20,381 nt of DNA, from positions 1 through 20,381 of the IMG/VR virus record IMGVR_UViG_3300032029_000038, one strand, 5' to 3'. Position 1 is the first letter of the stretch, and every line of letters starts with the position of its first letter. Below are positions 1 through 7,395 of this stretch, in pieces. Both the position numbers and the translations under genes were made by a program. The DNA comes from a virus. The notes beneath the pieces are model-generated. The model did not search any database. It was not told where the DNA came from and saw nothing but the letters and a program-made list of their open reading frames with translations.

Positions 1-559
1 TTCCGAGCGAGCCTATAACGCTATCATCACTTACCTTCCTAACATTTACCGTAGCCGTCCCTGTAGGAGAACCGTATTTTCTCAGATAGAACGCAGCGTA
101 TGTTATGGTAGATGCGGGAAGGTCATCTATGCGTTGACCTGCCCTCGTATCCCCGCCATTCCTCAAGGAGTTATAGCTAGTCTGGGTAGTATTTATAACT
201 TGGGTAAGCGCACCCATTGACCATGAACTGCCAGTCAGGTCTGTAGAAACAAGGTGAACTATCGCCCTTCTCTTATATGGGCTGGCAGTATCCTCTCTAG
301 CGAAGAAGATGTGTATCTTTGTTCCTATGATACCGCCCCCGACCCCTCTCACTCCCAAGACCGTATTGGCATCCTCATAGACAGTAGAAGCAGCACCCCA
401 AGTCTCGGTCGAGATTGTGTAAGTCCGCTTGACTATCGTAGAGGCTCCGCCCTGATGTAACACTCCCTGCCGATAGATGTACATCAGAGTATCATCCCCA
501 GTTTTCAACAGGACTCCAAAGGCATCATAGGTTGCTGTATCAAATTGAATTTCTGACAT
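1..559 (-). CDS. Phage tail fibre / receptor-binding-like protein, partial (C-terminus beyond left edge)
   Basis: An open reading frame starts with ATG at 559 and stays open for 186 codons to the left edge without a stop, so the C-terminus is missing. The N-terminus is MSEIQFDTATYDAFGVLLK. The first 100 or so residues alternate short strands with turns (TLMYIYRQG, RTYTISTETWG, TKIHIFFARED), a pattern seen in sialidase/BNR-type propellers. The later part (TYAAFYLRKYGSPTGTATV, then SDDSVIGSLG) resembles a beta-sandwich module often found in phage tail appendages. It begins three bases after the stop of the 47-residue gene and is the last gene of the tail block, the usual place for a host-recognition protein. 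A fibre or receptor-binding role is inferred from fold type and position; no enzymatic residues can be identified. Confidence 0.7.
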   Translation of the reverse strand, partial: MSEIQFDTATYDAFGVLLKTGDDTLMYIYRQGVLHQGGASTIVKRTYTISTETWGAASTVYEDANTVLGVRGVGGGIIGTKIHIFFAREDTASPYKRRAIVHLVSTDLTGSSWSMGALTQVINTTQTSYNSLRNGGDTRAGQRIDDLPASTITYAAFYLRKYGSPTGTATVNVRKVSDDSVIGSLG

Positions 560-562
560 GTC

Positions 563-706
563 TTAATATACCCACTTAGTTGCTTGATAAATTTGTTTTA
601 CTTCCGCTGGACTCAAACTTCGCTCATATTCTGGATATAGGTCAAGCCTTATCTTTAAATGATTCTTGTGTACGTCTGTCCCAGAGGGGTTAAATCTGAT
701 TATCAT
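563..706 (-). CDS. Small conserved-looking phage protein, 47 aa, unknown function
   Basis: ATG at 706 to TAA at 563 gives 47 residues, starting MIIRFNPSGTDVHKNHLKIR and ending QATKWVY. The composition is balanced (no low complexity, well-spaced charged and aromatic residues), and it fills most of an otherwise empty interval between the nuclease-like gene and the fibre gene. No strong Shine-Dalgarno site precedes it. Its ATG overlaps the TGA of an 11-codon minicistron (ATGA), so translation may be coupled to that. The HKNHLKIRLDLYP stretch reads like a compact beta-rich phage protein, but I do not recognise the family and assign no function. It could be a small tail accessory protein. Confidence 0.6.
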   Translation of the reverse strand: MIIRFNPSGTDVHKNHLKIRLDLYPEYERSLSPAEVKQIYQATKWVY

Positions 707-738
707 GCTAATGGAACTCTCAATACTAATTTAGTCAT
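703..738 (-). other. 11-codon minicistron, possible translational coupler
   Basis: ATG at 738 to TGA at 703 encodes MTKLVLRVPLA. Its stop overlaps the start of the 47-residue gene as ATGA, the same coupling used elsewhere in this operon. It could be a leader that delivers ribosomes to the next start, the relic of a longer gene, or chance. There is no strong Shine-Dalgarno sequence. Confidence 0.25.
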
Positions 739-747
739 AGTATTATC

Positions 748-1092
748 CTATCTCCCAGCGTATGTACTGTGGTCTATTCCTATTAAAGCCTGTTCAACGT
801 AATAGCGGGCATCTCTCAGTGCATCTTCAGCATCTATATATATCGTATTAATTCCCTGTGTCGATAAGGATATGTTCTGCATCATGTCCCTGGCCTCTAC
901 ATCCGGTCTGCCATAATGGAAATACTCGCCGATGACAGAAATCACTAGCCCGTAATCAGACAGATAGAAGTCGGCAATCGCTCCGCCCTTAACTTCTCTC
1001 CCACCCATAAGTTTCGACTGGAATTCAAAGGGTATTTGTAGCTTCAATAGTGCATTATAAACGGCCCTTTCAGGAGTAGTCATTAAATCCAT
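748..1092 (-). CDS. PD-(D/E)XK / Vsr-like (DUF559-type) small protein, possibly catalytically degenerate
   Basis: This 114-residue protein has the layout of small restriction-endonuclease-like folds: an N-terminal helix with a conserved-type glutamate (TPERAVYNAL, Glu8), IPFEFQSKL, then a glycine-rich turn and GAIADFYL (Asp41), the core strand GLVISVIGEYFHYG (Glu56, His59) and a helix with RD (68-69). DUF559/Vsr proteins normally carry an acidic residue in the strand equivalent to VISVIG; here those positions are Ser52 and Ile54. The protein may therefore be inactive, structural, or use Glu56 instead. The start ATG lies directly after the TAA of the propeller gene, with GAGG at suitable spacing. 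It sits between tail genes, not in a DNA-metabolism block, which is odd for a nuclease. The fold is a moderately confident recognition; the function is unknown. Confidence 0.65.
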   Translation of the reverse strand: MDLMTTPERAVYNALLKLQIPFEFQSKLMGGREVKGGAIADFYLSDYGLVISVIGEYFHYGRPDVEARDMMQNISLSTQGINTIYIDAEDALRDARYYVEQALIGIDHSTYAGR

Positions 1093-3348
1093 TTATGCCT
1101 CGATTAAGCTAAGTGTGTACTCCCCACCGTAATTCGTCCCAGTCTGCTTCCAACTTTGAGGGAGCATTACCTGAACATACTTGGCGGTACTACGATATAT
1201 TAGAGCTACGTCCGTCTCACTGATGGCCGCACTCTCAAGGTCTTCGTGTTGTTCCTTTTTAGTCCGGTTATGTAATCCGTCAATAACTATGGGCGCTGTG
1301 TATACCCAATTTCCTTTCGTTAATTTACGGTATGAAGTTACCATGCTTTGCAAGTCCGGCGAGAGTGTGTTCGTACCGCCCCTGGCCATGTCGATTCTAA
1401 ATTGGATAGCATTTACCGCAACGCCGGCACCGGAGGCGAACTCCGTTGTCACTTCCCCCGCTTCCGCCGTAGTATCTAAATCTGCTAAAATCGTCCAGTG
1501 ACTCCCGCTAAGGTCTAAGTCTACATCTTGCGTAGCGCGGTCTATTCTATAATAAATGATAATGGTTTCAGTGGTAGTCACGGATTTGGCGTAGTCTCTA
1601 ACTCTCTTTATTAACTTCTTCATTGCAGCAGCATCTGCGTCAAATATCGGGCTTATCAAGATACCCGCTGATTCATACTTTTGAGTTCCCGCTAACTGTT
1701 TGGGATTGGAGATACCCCTGTGAATATCTATATAAAAGACAGACCCTCCACAAACCCAGTAGACAGCGTATTCGCTTTCTGCGGAAGAAACCATAACATC
1801 GTACATCGCCCCATTATTCGCAGAGTCATACCACCAGCAACGCCAGCCCATGCCTGTATAAGCATAAAGACCGGATTTTGAATTACCGGATGTTTGAGAG
1901 GCATCTACAAGGGCGAATAAGACATCCATTGCAGAGTCTTCCCCGAACTTTACTATTTCTCCGTTGAACTCTACGGGGAGACCATCATCCTTATTCAGCC
2001 CGACCTCTGTAATCGTGGCTGTCGAACCGCTAACGTACTTCTTAACGCCCAATCCATAAGAGATATAATGCGCACCATGCCAGTAGCAAGCACCCTTACC
2101 GCCGTTAGGGTGGTCGGGGAGTTTTACCGCAGTATTTACCCATACTGAATTGGCAAACGTAGAACCTATAGCGAGAACTTTAAACCATGACTTCGTAGCA
2201 CAGCAAACAACTTCTTCACCCGAAGCATCCTTACCGACAAAGAATCGGGCTATTTGAGAGGCTATATCTGTGATAGAACCTATGGAAGTCCATGTTGGAC
2301 TTGAGGAGGCGGGGTCTGATGAATAGGCACAAGCCCCAGAAGAGTTTACCTTAAAAAGCTTGTTATCATATTGGAATCCCCAATAGGCATCGGCTGTAAT
2401 ATTCTGTTCAAGAAAATCAGAAGTATTTAAGGTGCAGTAACAGTGGTTGTCCCCCATGAATATATATAATTTAGAGGATAAAGATGGAATTAAAGCGGTT
2501 ATCGTTGTGGGAAGATACTCAACACAAGTGTAACTCGCCCTTCCTGCATCCAGTTTAAGAAGGTAATTCCCGATTGCAACATATTGTTCCCCATTAAAAT
2601 TAGCAAAGTGGCTTATATTCCCGCTAACTGCTGATGAATCACAAGTTTCTGCGTCTGCATCATGTATTCTGGCAGTATAAGCAGTCGCTCCACTGCTATT
2701 ATAAAATCTCACTCTTGCTTGAGAGTAAAAACGGTCTGTGTGGTCAATAGTTACCCATCCACCATAAGTCGGTGTGGCACTATAAATAGAAATCCATTCA
2801 TATCCATCCCATGCGTCAATAGACATCGTGGTAATAGCTACATTCGTTCTATCGGGGTAGATTCTGAACTGCCCATATAACTTAGCAGGGACAGTAAATA
2901 TGTAATATGCAGACCATGAAGATATACCAACGGTAATATAAGAATAATCTGTCGTATTGTTGTTATAAGCAGCGGGTCTACCAGACCAATCAGTTCCAAT
3001 ACTGCCTGTAGGGTCAGTCCACGTTGGTGTTACATCAAGGGCGTTAAAAGTAGAAATCTCCGTAGCCAGTCTTGGTAGTAATATATGCCCTTCAAAATCA
3101 CAGATGAGGTTTCCCCACCAGTATCGGTCGAAGTCTACCTTCTCATCCATTTCCTCCCGCCCCAGGCCAGCCCTTAAATCCTTGATATTCCAGTTGCTTA
3201 ACATCTGCTCTCTATCGTAACTGTCGGGGCCGATATTCACTTTTCCAGGCATACGGGAGACATATTGCGCTCTCAAAGGTGATTTGAGGGTGTAATACTG
3301 GTCGTTTAAGGCGATTTTATTAGGGTCCTTAGTAATACTCTTTGCCAT
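1093..3348 (-). CDS. Probable tail beta-propeller protein (nozzle/hub or adhesin), 751 aa
   Basis: A large beta-rich virion-type protein. Residues 1-80 are a mixed segment containing PLRAQYVSRMPGK. Roughly 85-230 look like a discoidin-like beta-sandwich (SYITVGISSWSAYYIFTV, then DAWDGYEWISIYSA). Roughly 235-560 consist of repeated blades of short strands ending in aromatic turns (YVAIGNYLLKLD, KLYIFMGDNHCY, GLYAYTGMGWRCWW), typical of beta-propellers. The last 190 residues contain SAGILISPIFDAD and SGSHWTILADLD, common after propellers in phage tail proteins. The start is supported by AAGGTGG six bases upstream, overlapping the end of the preceding gene. In short-tailed phages the nozzle protein that follows the adaptor gene is a propeller, which fits its position after the 432-residue gene. 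A receptor-binding or baseplate role is an alternative. There is no tape-measure-like coiled coil. Confidence 0.65.
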   Translation of the reverse strand: MAKSITKDPNKIALNDQYYTLKSPLRAQYVSRMPGKVNIGPDSYDREQMLSNWNIKDLRAGLGREEMDEKVDFDRYWWGNLICDFEGHILLPRLATEISTFNALDVTPTWTDPTGSIGTDWSGRPAAYNNNTTDYSYITVGISSWSAYYIFTVPAKLYGQFRIYPDRTNVAITTMSIDAWDGYEWISIYSATPTYGGWVTIDHTDRFYSQARVRFYNSSGATAYTARIHDADAETCDSSAVSGNISHFANFNGEQYVAIGNYLLKLDAGRASYTCVEYLPTTITALIPSLSSKLYIFMGDNHCYCTLNTSDFLEQNITADAYWGFQYDNKLFKVNSSGACAYSSDPASSSPTWTSIGSITDIASQIARFFVGKDASGEEVVCCATKSWFKVLAIGSTFANSVWVNTAVKLPDHPNGGKGACYWHGAHYISYGLGVKKYVSGSTATITEVGLNKDDGLPVEFNGEIVKFGEDSAMDVLFALVDASQTSGNSKSGLYAYTGMGWRCWWYDSANNGAMYDVMVSSAESEYAVYWVCGGSVFYIDIHRGISNPKQLAGTQKYESAGILISPIFDADAAAMKKLIKRVRDYAKSVTTTETIIIYYRIDRATQDVDLDLSGSHWTILADLDTTAEAGEVTTEFASGAGVAVNAIQFRIDMARGGTNTLSPDLQSMVTSYRKLTKGNWVYTAPIVIDGLHNRTKKEQHEDLESAAISETDVALIYRSTAKYVQVMLPQSWKQTGTNYGGEYTLSLIEA

Positions 3349-4647
3349 TTAGAGCCACCTTACCCCTCTAGGATAATTCGTAATCATACTTCTCAAGCCT
3401 AACTCAGCTTGTCCGAGCCAGTATTTAGCCTTGTCTTCTCTATTATCAATATCTAAGTTTCTTGACTTGGCATGGTTTATTAAGAGTGAACCTGTTACCT
3501 GAGATATAATGTAGGCGGGGTCTACCTCGCAATCCGTTGTATCGTCAGATAGCATGCCCGGCGGGTCGTAACCCGTAAGTCTCAAAAGTGTGTTCTCTCC
3601 CATAACCGAAAGCCCTGTTTTGGATATCTTGAGATAATTGGTTGAGCCGTTCACTAACTCCCAGTATTCATTCGCCAGGTCTGCGTAGGCACGGCTGGAA
3701 GATTTCAATGCCAATATATAGTCAAGATAGATTGTGCAAGGTCCTATATCAATTGTTGCCTTCTGGCGAAGCCCTACGCTGATTATCGCGGTATCCGAAT
3801 GAGGATTTGCTAAAGAAACAACACATCTAGTCCATGTGGCTGCGGTCAAGGCAGGTAAGTCAATCGTTTCCAACGCAGAGACGCAGGCTGCCGTATCGTC
3901 CAGCATGATTTGAAGTTGTCCGGCTGTAATTGCGATTGAACTGTAAATCCAAAGTTCTAAAGTATCGCACTTAGAGATGTCTATTGAGGATATAGCATAG
4001 TAACCTAAAGTCGCACCGGCAGCAACACCGGCAGCTACCGCGAGTTTAGCGCATCCGTTCCCTTCTTTTTCAATAGTCTCGTCGAGGGTAGCTGTGACAT
4101 TCGTACCACCAGTCCAAGCTAACTCGCATCTATCAACTACGACACTCTCGCCGATGCTCTTGACATATTCAACTCTTGAGATACCTGTAAAACCTGAAAG
4201 GCAGTTGTATTCATATTTAATTCTTTCAGTAAAAGTGTCGAAGGTTTTCTTCATTTGCAGCGCATATCGAGAGCCCTTGATAATAGCCTGATTTATAGCA
4301 TCGTTTATCTCCTCGATGGTAAAGACTCTCCACATCTCGTACTTATCCCCAACTACGATGTCATCCGTAAAGACCGGGGAACAGGTGGCATCTGATGTAG
4401 AACCCGTATAATCAGAAACACGTGATTCCTCACCATCCACAATAGAGCCATAAGCATCATAAATCATCACCTGCTTACCGTTGTGTTCATCATCCCCGCC
4501 CTGTAGTCTTACGGTATCGATAAGTGAAGATGTGTCTGCACCACCACCCGGTATGGCGGTCACTGTACCAACGATAACATCATTCAGGTTATATCCAATG
4601 GGATGCCTTATTTCTTGACGATTTTGGGCTTGTATTCCTGCTGTCAT
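3349..4647 (-). CDS. Probable neck/head-to-tail adaptor protein with inserted carbohydrate-binding-like domain, 432 aa
   Basis: Three parts are visible. The N-terminal 120 residues contain a beta-rich section and a helix (FTIEEINDAINQAI). Roughly 160-310 form a galactose-binding-like beta sandwich (CDTLELWIYSSIAI, GQLQIMLDDTA, CTIYLDYILAL). The C-terminal 110 residues (TGYDPPGMLSDDTTDCEVDP, then helices ending in YPRGVRWL) resemble the folded core of phage adaptor-type proteins: a beta element followed by a helical bundle. Immediately downstream is the probable propeller protein (stop TAA abuts that ATG), matching the adaptor-then-nozzle order of short-tailed phages. The ATG at 4647 is preceded by GAGGAG at a longish distance, inside the end of the 45-residue gene. 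The adaptor role is inferred from layout; a plain structural tail protein is possible. Confidence 0.5.
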   Translation of the reverse strand: MTAGIQAQNRQEIRHPIGYNLNDVIVGTVTAIPGGGADTSSLIDTVRLQGGDDEHNGKQVMIYDAYGSIVDGEESRVSDYTGSTSDATCSPVFTDDIVVGDKYEMWRVFTIEEINDAINQAIIKGSRYALQMKKTFDTFTERIKYEYNCLSGFTGISRVEYVKSIGESVVVDRCELAWTGGTNVTATLDETIEKEGNGCAKLAVAAGVAAGATLGYYAISSIDISKCDTLELWIYSSIAITAGQLQIMLDDTAACVSALETIDLPALTAATWTRCVVSLANPHSDTAIISVGLRQKATIDIGPCTIYLDYILALKSSSRAYADLANEYWELVNGSTNYLKISKTGLSVMGENTLLRLTGYDPPGMLSDDTTDCEVDPAYIISQVTGSLLINHAKSRNLDIDNREDKAKYWLGQAELGLRSMITNYPRGVRWL

Positions 4648-4655
4648 AATTTACA

Positions 4656-4793
4656 TTACTCCTCTTTGGATAATACGGTATAGGGTTTCCCGCACCGGAA
4701 ACACCTGCCTTGCCATATATTCTTTTTAATCAGGTAGAGTCTATCCACTTCACCACCACAATTACACCTTTCGCCTTGTTCAATAGCTTCCAT
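4656..4793 (-). CDS. Tiny zinc-ribbon protein, 45 aa
   Basis: ATG at 4793 overlaps the TAA of the LamG-like gene (TAATG) and runs to TAA at 4656. The 45-residue product carries two cysteine knuckles: CNCGG (Cys10, Cys12) and CFRCGK (Cys31, Cys34), separated by EVDRLYLIKKNIWQGR. This is the layout of a minimal zinc ribbon with four metal ligands. It almost exactly fills the gap between two confident genes and its end supplies the ribosome site (GAGGAG) of the 432-residue gene. Zinc ribbons bind metal for stability and often contact nucleic acid or protein; nothing shows which here. It is probably a small virion or assembly accessory protein translated by coupling to its neighbours. Confidence 0.75.
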   Translation of the reverse strand: MEAIEQGERCNCGGEVDRLYLIKKNIWQGRCFRCGKPYTVLSKEE

Positions 4794-5485
4794 TATAAAT
4801 ATCTCCCCTTTGTCGCGCGATATATGTGGCTGATTTCGTAGGTAGTTAAAGCCCTATCATAAAGGATTACATCACCGATATACCCTTTATAATGGTGGAC
4901 ATTATCGCTCCTGATTACATTCCCTACCGAAAAGTTATCCCTATTGGTCGTGTCAAAGAACCAATCTCCATTATTAGCTCCATCTGAAACCGTTAAGCTC
5001 TCTGCGGTAACATCAAGATAAATCGTGTACGCTGTTCCCGAACTAACGATGGAGGCCATATGCCAGGCATCATCGGTTACTGTAGTGCCTCCCCTTATAT
5101 CATCGCCGGTATCATACTTATACTGATAAACAACTAATTTGTTCGTACTCCTTATACCGAACCAGATATAATAGGCACTCGTTCCTTCATCAGCCGAGCC
5201 GAAAAATGCCTGGTTTGCACCCGTAGTCCCGCACTTGAACCAGATAATAATCGTACCCGCAGTATCATTAAGTCTCCAATCAGCGGTGGTGTTTTTTAGA
5301 TAGTCGTCCGTGCCGTCAAAATACCTGCCCTTCGAAACCCATACAGCCCCAGAAACCGTACACAAGTGGCCGTAACGGTCAATGGACTTGAACGTAGAGC
5401 CTCTTAACCCCCACAAAGGGAGATTTAGAACACAACCATTAGGAATGGGATTGTAACTCCAGAGGCTTTTAGGGTAATCTCTCAT
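4793..5485 (-). CDS. LamG/concanavalin A-like jelly-roll protein, 230 aa
   Basis: The protein shows the classic order of a Laminin_G_3-type jelly roll: an opening strand CVLNLPLWGL, the motif GRYFDGTDDYLKN, a core strand GTIIIWFKCGTTG, WHMASIVSSGTAYTIYLD, and the closing strand YKGYIGDVILYDRALTTYEI. In phages such domains sit on virions or tail appendages and bind carbohydrate or protein. I choose ATG at 5485 because it overlaps the stop of the 118-residue gene as ATGA and has GGAGAG just upstream; an upstream TTG at 5503 would add six residues and has no such support. The stop overlaps the start of the small zinc-ribbon gene (TAATG). The specific ligand is unknown. Adhesion to host surface sugars or capsid decoration are both plausible. 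Confidence 0.8.
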   Translation of the reverse strand: MRDYPKSLWSYNPIPNGCVLNLPLWGLRGSTFKSIDRYGHLCTVSGAVWVSKGRYFDGTDDYLKNTTADWRLNDTAGTIIIWFKCGTTGANQAFFGSADEGTSAYYIWFGIRSTNKLVVYQYKYDTGDDIRGGTTVTDDAWHMASIVSSGTAYTIYLDVTAESLTVSDGANNGDWFFDTTNRDNFSVGNVIRSDNVHHYKGYIGDVILYDRALTTYEISHIYRATKGRYL

Positions 5486-5838
5486 CGCTCTCCTTTCCAG
5501 CAAATCATCTGTCTGTTAGGATTAAAGGGTTTCCAATTACTTTCAAAAAGCTCCTTTAGAATCCAATCAAGTATGTTACGGTATTGGGGGCTTTGCTCAT
5601 ATTTCACTATCAATAATTTAAAGAGAGCCTCGAATAATAGCCCCCTTAGTCCGAAAGCCCAGCTTTTGCGAAACTCATCCCTTACATCTAATAGAATATG
5701 CGAGTTCGGGTGTAGAACATTCTCGTGAGTAGGTTCTGGATAGCGCCTGGCAAGTAAAACAATAGCCTTTACAAGTGGCTTATCTACTTTATCCACAAAG
5801 TATTCAAGGGATGCCTTCATCTGATGCTTGAGATACAT
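5482..5838 (-). CDS. Unknown helical protein, 118 aa, paralogue of the gene at 6925-7347
   Basis: A basic, predominantly helical protein. Residues 15-40 (VDKVDKPLVKAIVLLARRYP, followed by EPTHEN) align with residues 32-58 of the 140-residue gene further right (VDVVKAPLMKAIILAAKLLP, followed by AKPTKQN) with one gap. The C-termini also match (SNWKPFN and CWKGER against GNWQLN and IWEEK). The two are therefore diverged copies of one family. The start overlaps the TAA of the preceding gene (TAATG), implying coupled translation. There are no signal peptide, catalytic motif or cysteine cluster. The hydrophobic helix is amphipathic and too interrupted by charges for a membrane segment. Its place among tail and adhesion genes suggests an assembly or connector role, but I do not recognise the family. 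Confidence 0.75.
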   Translation of the reverse strand: MYLKHQMKASLEYFVDKVDKPLVKAIVLLARRYPEPTHENVLHPNSHILLDVRDEFRKSWAFGLRGLLFEALFKLLIVKYEQSPQYRNILDWILKELFESNWKPFNPNRQMICWKGER

Positions 5839-6497
5839 TAAAGGTGTTCTATCTGTAGTGCGATTTCGATATCATCGGTAACTGACTGAGTGAATATATC
5901 TTCCGTTACCAGAACTCCATAAAGGGCAGTGGCAGCAGCGGCGCATTTATACCATAAAGGCAAGCCACCCACTGTTGAGGGAGTCGCAGATGCTTCCGAA
6001 GCACATGAAGCAGACCTTGCGTTCAGGGCAGGGAATTCTATCTTGCCTACATATTTAATACGGTCTGCTGGAAGCGGATTGGTGTTTGCGGAGTTGTCCG
6101 TGAGTTGACCTGTCGGCGTTGCATTGAAAAGAAACAGGGTTAATCGCGGTTCAATATTCTCTGTCTCACTGAATATAGTGGCGGATTTAATCACACCATA
6201 TCCGCCGACTGCACTTGCCATACCTGGAAACGTCCAGCAAGTAGCCGTAGTAGAACAGTCGTCATCGTTCACGACATCGTTAAATCCGTAAGCCCCTATC
6301 GATGCGTCAATGGCTTTGGCTACTCTTACCTCAAGAGAGTTCCCAACTATGAGGGATAGAACATCTACCTGCAAATGCCCCTCAGAATCAAGCAATGGAA
6401 AGAGCCATGTACCGCTACCATCCTTTGCCGTGTTAAATAAAATCGGCCGTATTATTTGCCCGTATTGGTTGATAAGCTCTGTATTGTATGCTGTCAT
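5838..6497 (-). CDS. Probable phage structural protein, 219 aa, unknown family
   Basis: The ATG at 6497 has an excellent ribosome site (GGAGGATAAC directly before it). The protein is beta-rich: GTWLFPLLDSEGHLQVDVLS near the start, a central region of small residues with RLTLFLFNATPTGQL, then KIEFPALNARS, and a C-terminal module GGLPLWYKCAAAATALYGVL followed by DDIEIALQIEHL. Alternating strands with Ser/Thr/Ala-rich loops and a lack of charged helices are typical of virion proteins such as decoration, fibre-base or minor tail proteins. The two C-terminal strands resemble the closing strands of a beta barrel or jelly roll. It lies between a zinc-ribbon gene and the 118-residue paralogue and shares a TAATG junction with the latter. 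The specific role is unknown. Confidence 0.65.
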   Translation of the reverse strand: MTAYNTELINQYGQIIRPILFNTAKDGSGTWLFPLLDSEGHLQVDVLSLIVGNSLEVRVAKAIDASIGAYGFNDVVNDDDCSTTATCWTFPGMASAVGGYGVIKSATIFSETENIEPRLTLFLFNATPTGQLTDNSANTNPLPADRIKYVGKIEFPALNARSASCASEASATPSTVGGLPLWYKCAAAATALYGVLVTEDIFTQSVTDDIEIALQIEHL

Positions 6498-6507
6498 GTT
6501 ATCCTCC

Positions 6508-6711
6508 TTATATTGCTCTTTCTAATTGGTCGGGATTTCCTTTTATATGAGAACTCTCCGTTAATCGCCAGCCGAAAGTGGCGTTGCACGGGGATAATAT
6601 CCTCTCGGCTGTTAAGCCACAATCGCATTTAACGGGTTTATTATAGTCATTCATTGCTTTGAACTTTGCTGTGATATGCCCCAATGGGCATTTATACTCG
6701 TACAGTGGCAT
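6508..6711 (-). CDS. FmdB-like zinc-ribbon protein, 67 aa
   Basis: The N-terminus MPLYEYKCPLGH is the hallmark of the FmdB/putative regulatory zinc-ribbon family, in which a tyrosine-rich opening strand leads into the first metal knuckle. Here the first knuckle is CPLGH (Cys8, His12) instead of CxxCGH, and the second is CDCG (Cys29, Cys31), so one usual cysteine is replaced and His may act as a ligand. The tail (FGWRLTESSHIKGNPDQLERAI) is of the kind seen in phage members. The start overlaps the end of the upstream 77-residue gene by 20 bases; GAGGAG lies about ten bases before the ATG. Family members are usually annotated as regulators, but a phage virion-operon setting suggests a structural or assembly role, which is inference. 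Confidence 0.7.
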   Translation of the reverse strand: MPLYEYKCPLGHITAKFKAMNDYNKPVKCDCGLTAERILSPCNATFGWRLTESSHIKGNPDQLERAI

Positions 6712-6925
6712 CCTCTAAAATCTCCTCAATGGTTTTTCCACCGATTGTATTACCCCTCATAGCCATATACTCCGCCTGAGTCCTGACGTAATCAGTCTGC
6801 GAATTGGTGAACGTAAACAGATATTCGCCATCTGAATAAACCTCACAGGACTTTAGTTCTTTGAGCTGGCTGGCTTTGAGTTTCTTAAACTCTGAAATTG
6901 TTATGTTCGGTATCAATGTCGCCAT
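6692..6925 (-). CDS. Small protein of unknown function, 77 aa
   Basis: I choose ATG at 6925 because it overlaps the TAA of the upstream gene (TAATG) and has GGGAGGAGAAATA directly before it; an in-frame ATG 33 bases upstream lacks this. The product begins MATLIPNITISEFKKLKASQ and ends IEEILEDATVRV. It has an early strand, an amphipathic lysine-rich helix (EFKKLKASQLKELKS), a strand pair (EVYSDGEYLFTFTN) and a C-terminal helix. This helix-strand-helix shape recalls small antitoxin-like or DNA-binding-type folds, but there is no diagnostic motif and no partner toxin gene. It lies between the 140-residue paralogue and the FmdB-like gene inside the structural operon, so an assembly accessory is equally likely. 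Confidence 0.6.
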   Translation of the reverse strand: MATLIPNITISEFKKLKASQLKELKSCEVYSDGEYLFTFTNSQTDYVRTQAEYMAMRGNTIGGKTIEEILEDATVRV

Positions 6926-7347
6926 TATTTCTCCTCCCAGATACCTTTTTGAGGGCATCCGCCATCATTGAGTTGCCAGTTACCTTTCGCTATTTCCTTC
7001 GCTATTTCTTCAGCGAAGTAGTTGAGCACGAACATCTCAACAACGTCATGCTCCATTTCAAATAATATTATATCCCTGCTTGCCTCATATAACTCATGGA
7101 GCCGGGGGTTAATCAACCCTTCGAGGAATCTTTCAAATATGCCGTCAAGGACTCGTGTATTGTGCTGGTGGCAGTTCTGTTTAGTCGGTTTAGCGGGAAG
7201 CAACTTTGCAGCCAGGATGATAGCCTTCATCAAAGGGGCTTTAACCACATCTACCACATGGTTGAACCACAGACTGTTAAGCACTTTGTCCTTGAGCGAA
7301 TAGGGATAGGCGTCTAAATTCAAATCTTCGCATATCTTTTGGTACAT
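6925..7347 (-). CDS. Unknown helical protein, 140 aa, paralogue of the gene at 5482-5838
   Basis: ATG at 7347 is preceded by GGAGG four bases upstream. The protein is mostly helical and the same family as the 118-residue protein: residues 32-58 and the C-terminal NWQLN/IWEEK region match it. Compared with that copy it has about 17 extra N-terminal residues (from MYQKICEDLNLDAYPYS) and an acidic stretch ILFEMEHDVVEMFVLNYF with EEIAKEIAKGNWQ after it. It is the first gene after the capsid block, separated from it by a strong hairpin, and its TAA overlaps the next ATG. In many phages the first genes after the capsid genes encode connector or completion proteins, which is a possible role; nothing in the sequence proves it. 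Confidence 0.7.
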   Translation of the reverse strand: MYQKICEDLNLDAYPYSLKDKVLNSLWFNHVVDVVKAPLMKAIILAAKLLPAKPTKQNCHQHNTRVLDGIFERFLEGLINPRLHELYEASRDIILFEMEHDVVEMFVLNYFAEEIAKEIAKGNWQLNDGGCPQKGIWEEK

Positions 7348-7360
7348 CCTACCTCCGTGA

Positions 7361-7387
7361 GAGAGGGGGGTTTTTAGCCCCCCTCTC
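7361..7387 (-). terminator. GC-rich 10-bp perfect hairpin after the capsid genes (attenuator, weak terminator or mRNA-stability element)
   Basis: On the minus strand GAGAGGGGGG pairs perfectly with CCCCCCTCTC around a seven-base loop (CTAAAAA). It lies nine bases after the stop of the capsid-surface gene and before the GGAGG of the next gene, the only sizeable gap in this part of the operon. No T-run follows on the minus strand, so it is not a canonical intrinsic terminator. It could partially terminate, pause polymerase or protect the 3' end of capsid mRNA. Confidence 0.5.
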
Positions 7388-7395
7388 CATTACTT

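Noticed and set aside
254-460. Plus-strand frame of 68 residues
   Set aside because: It lies opposite the fibre-like coding frame, has a Ser/Arg/Pro-rich shadow composition and no ribosome site.
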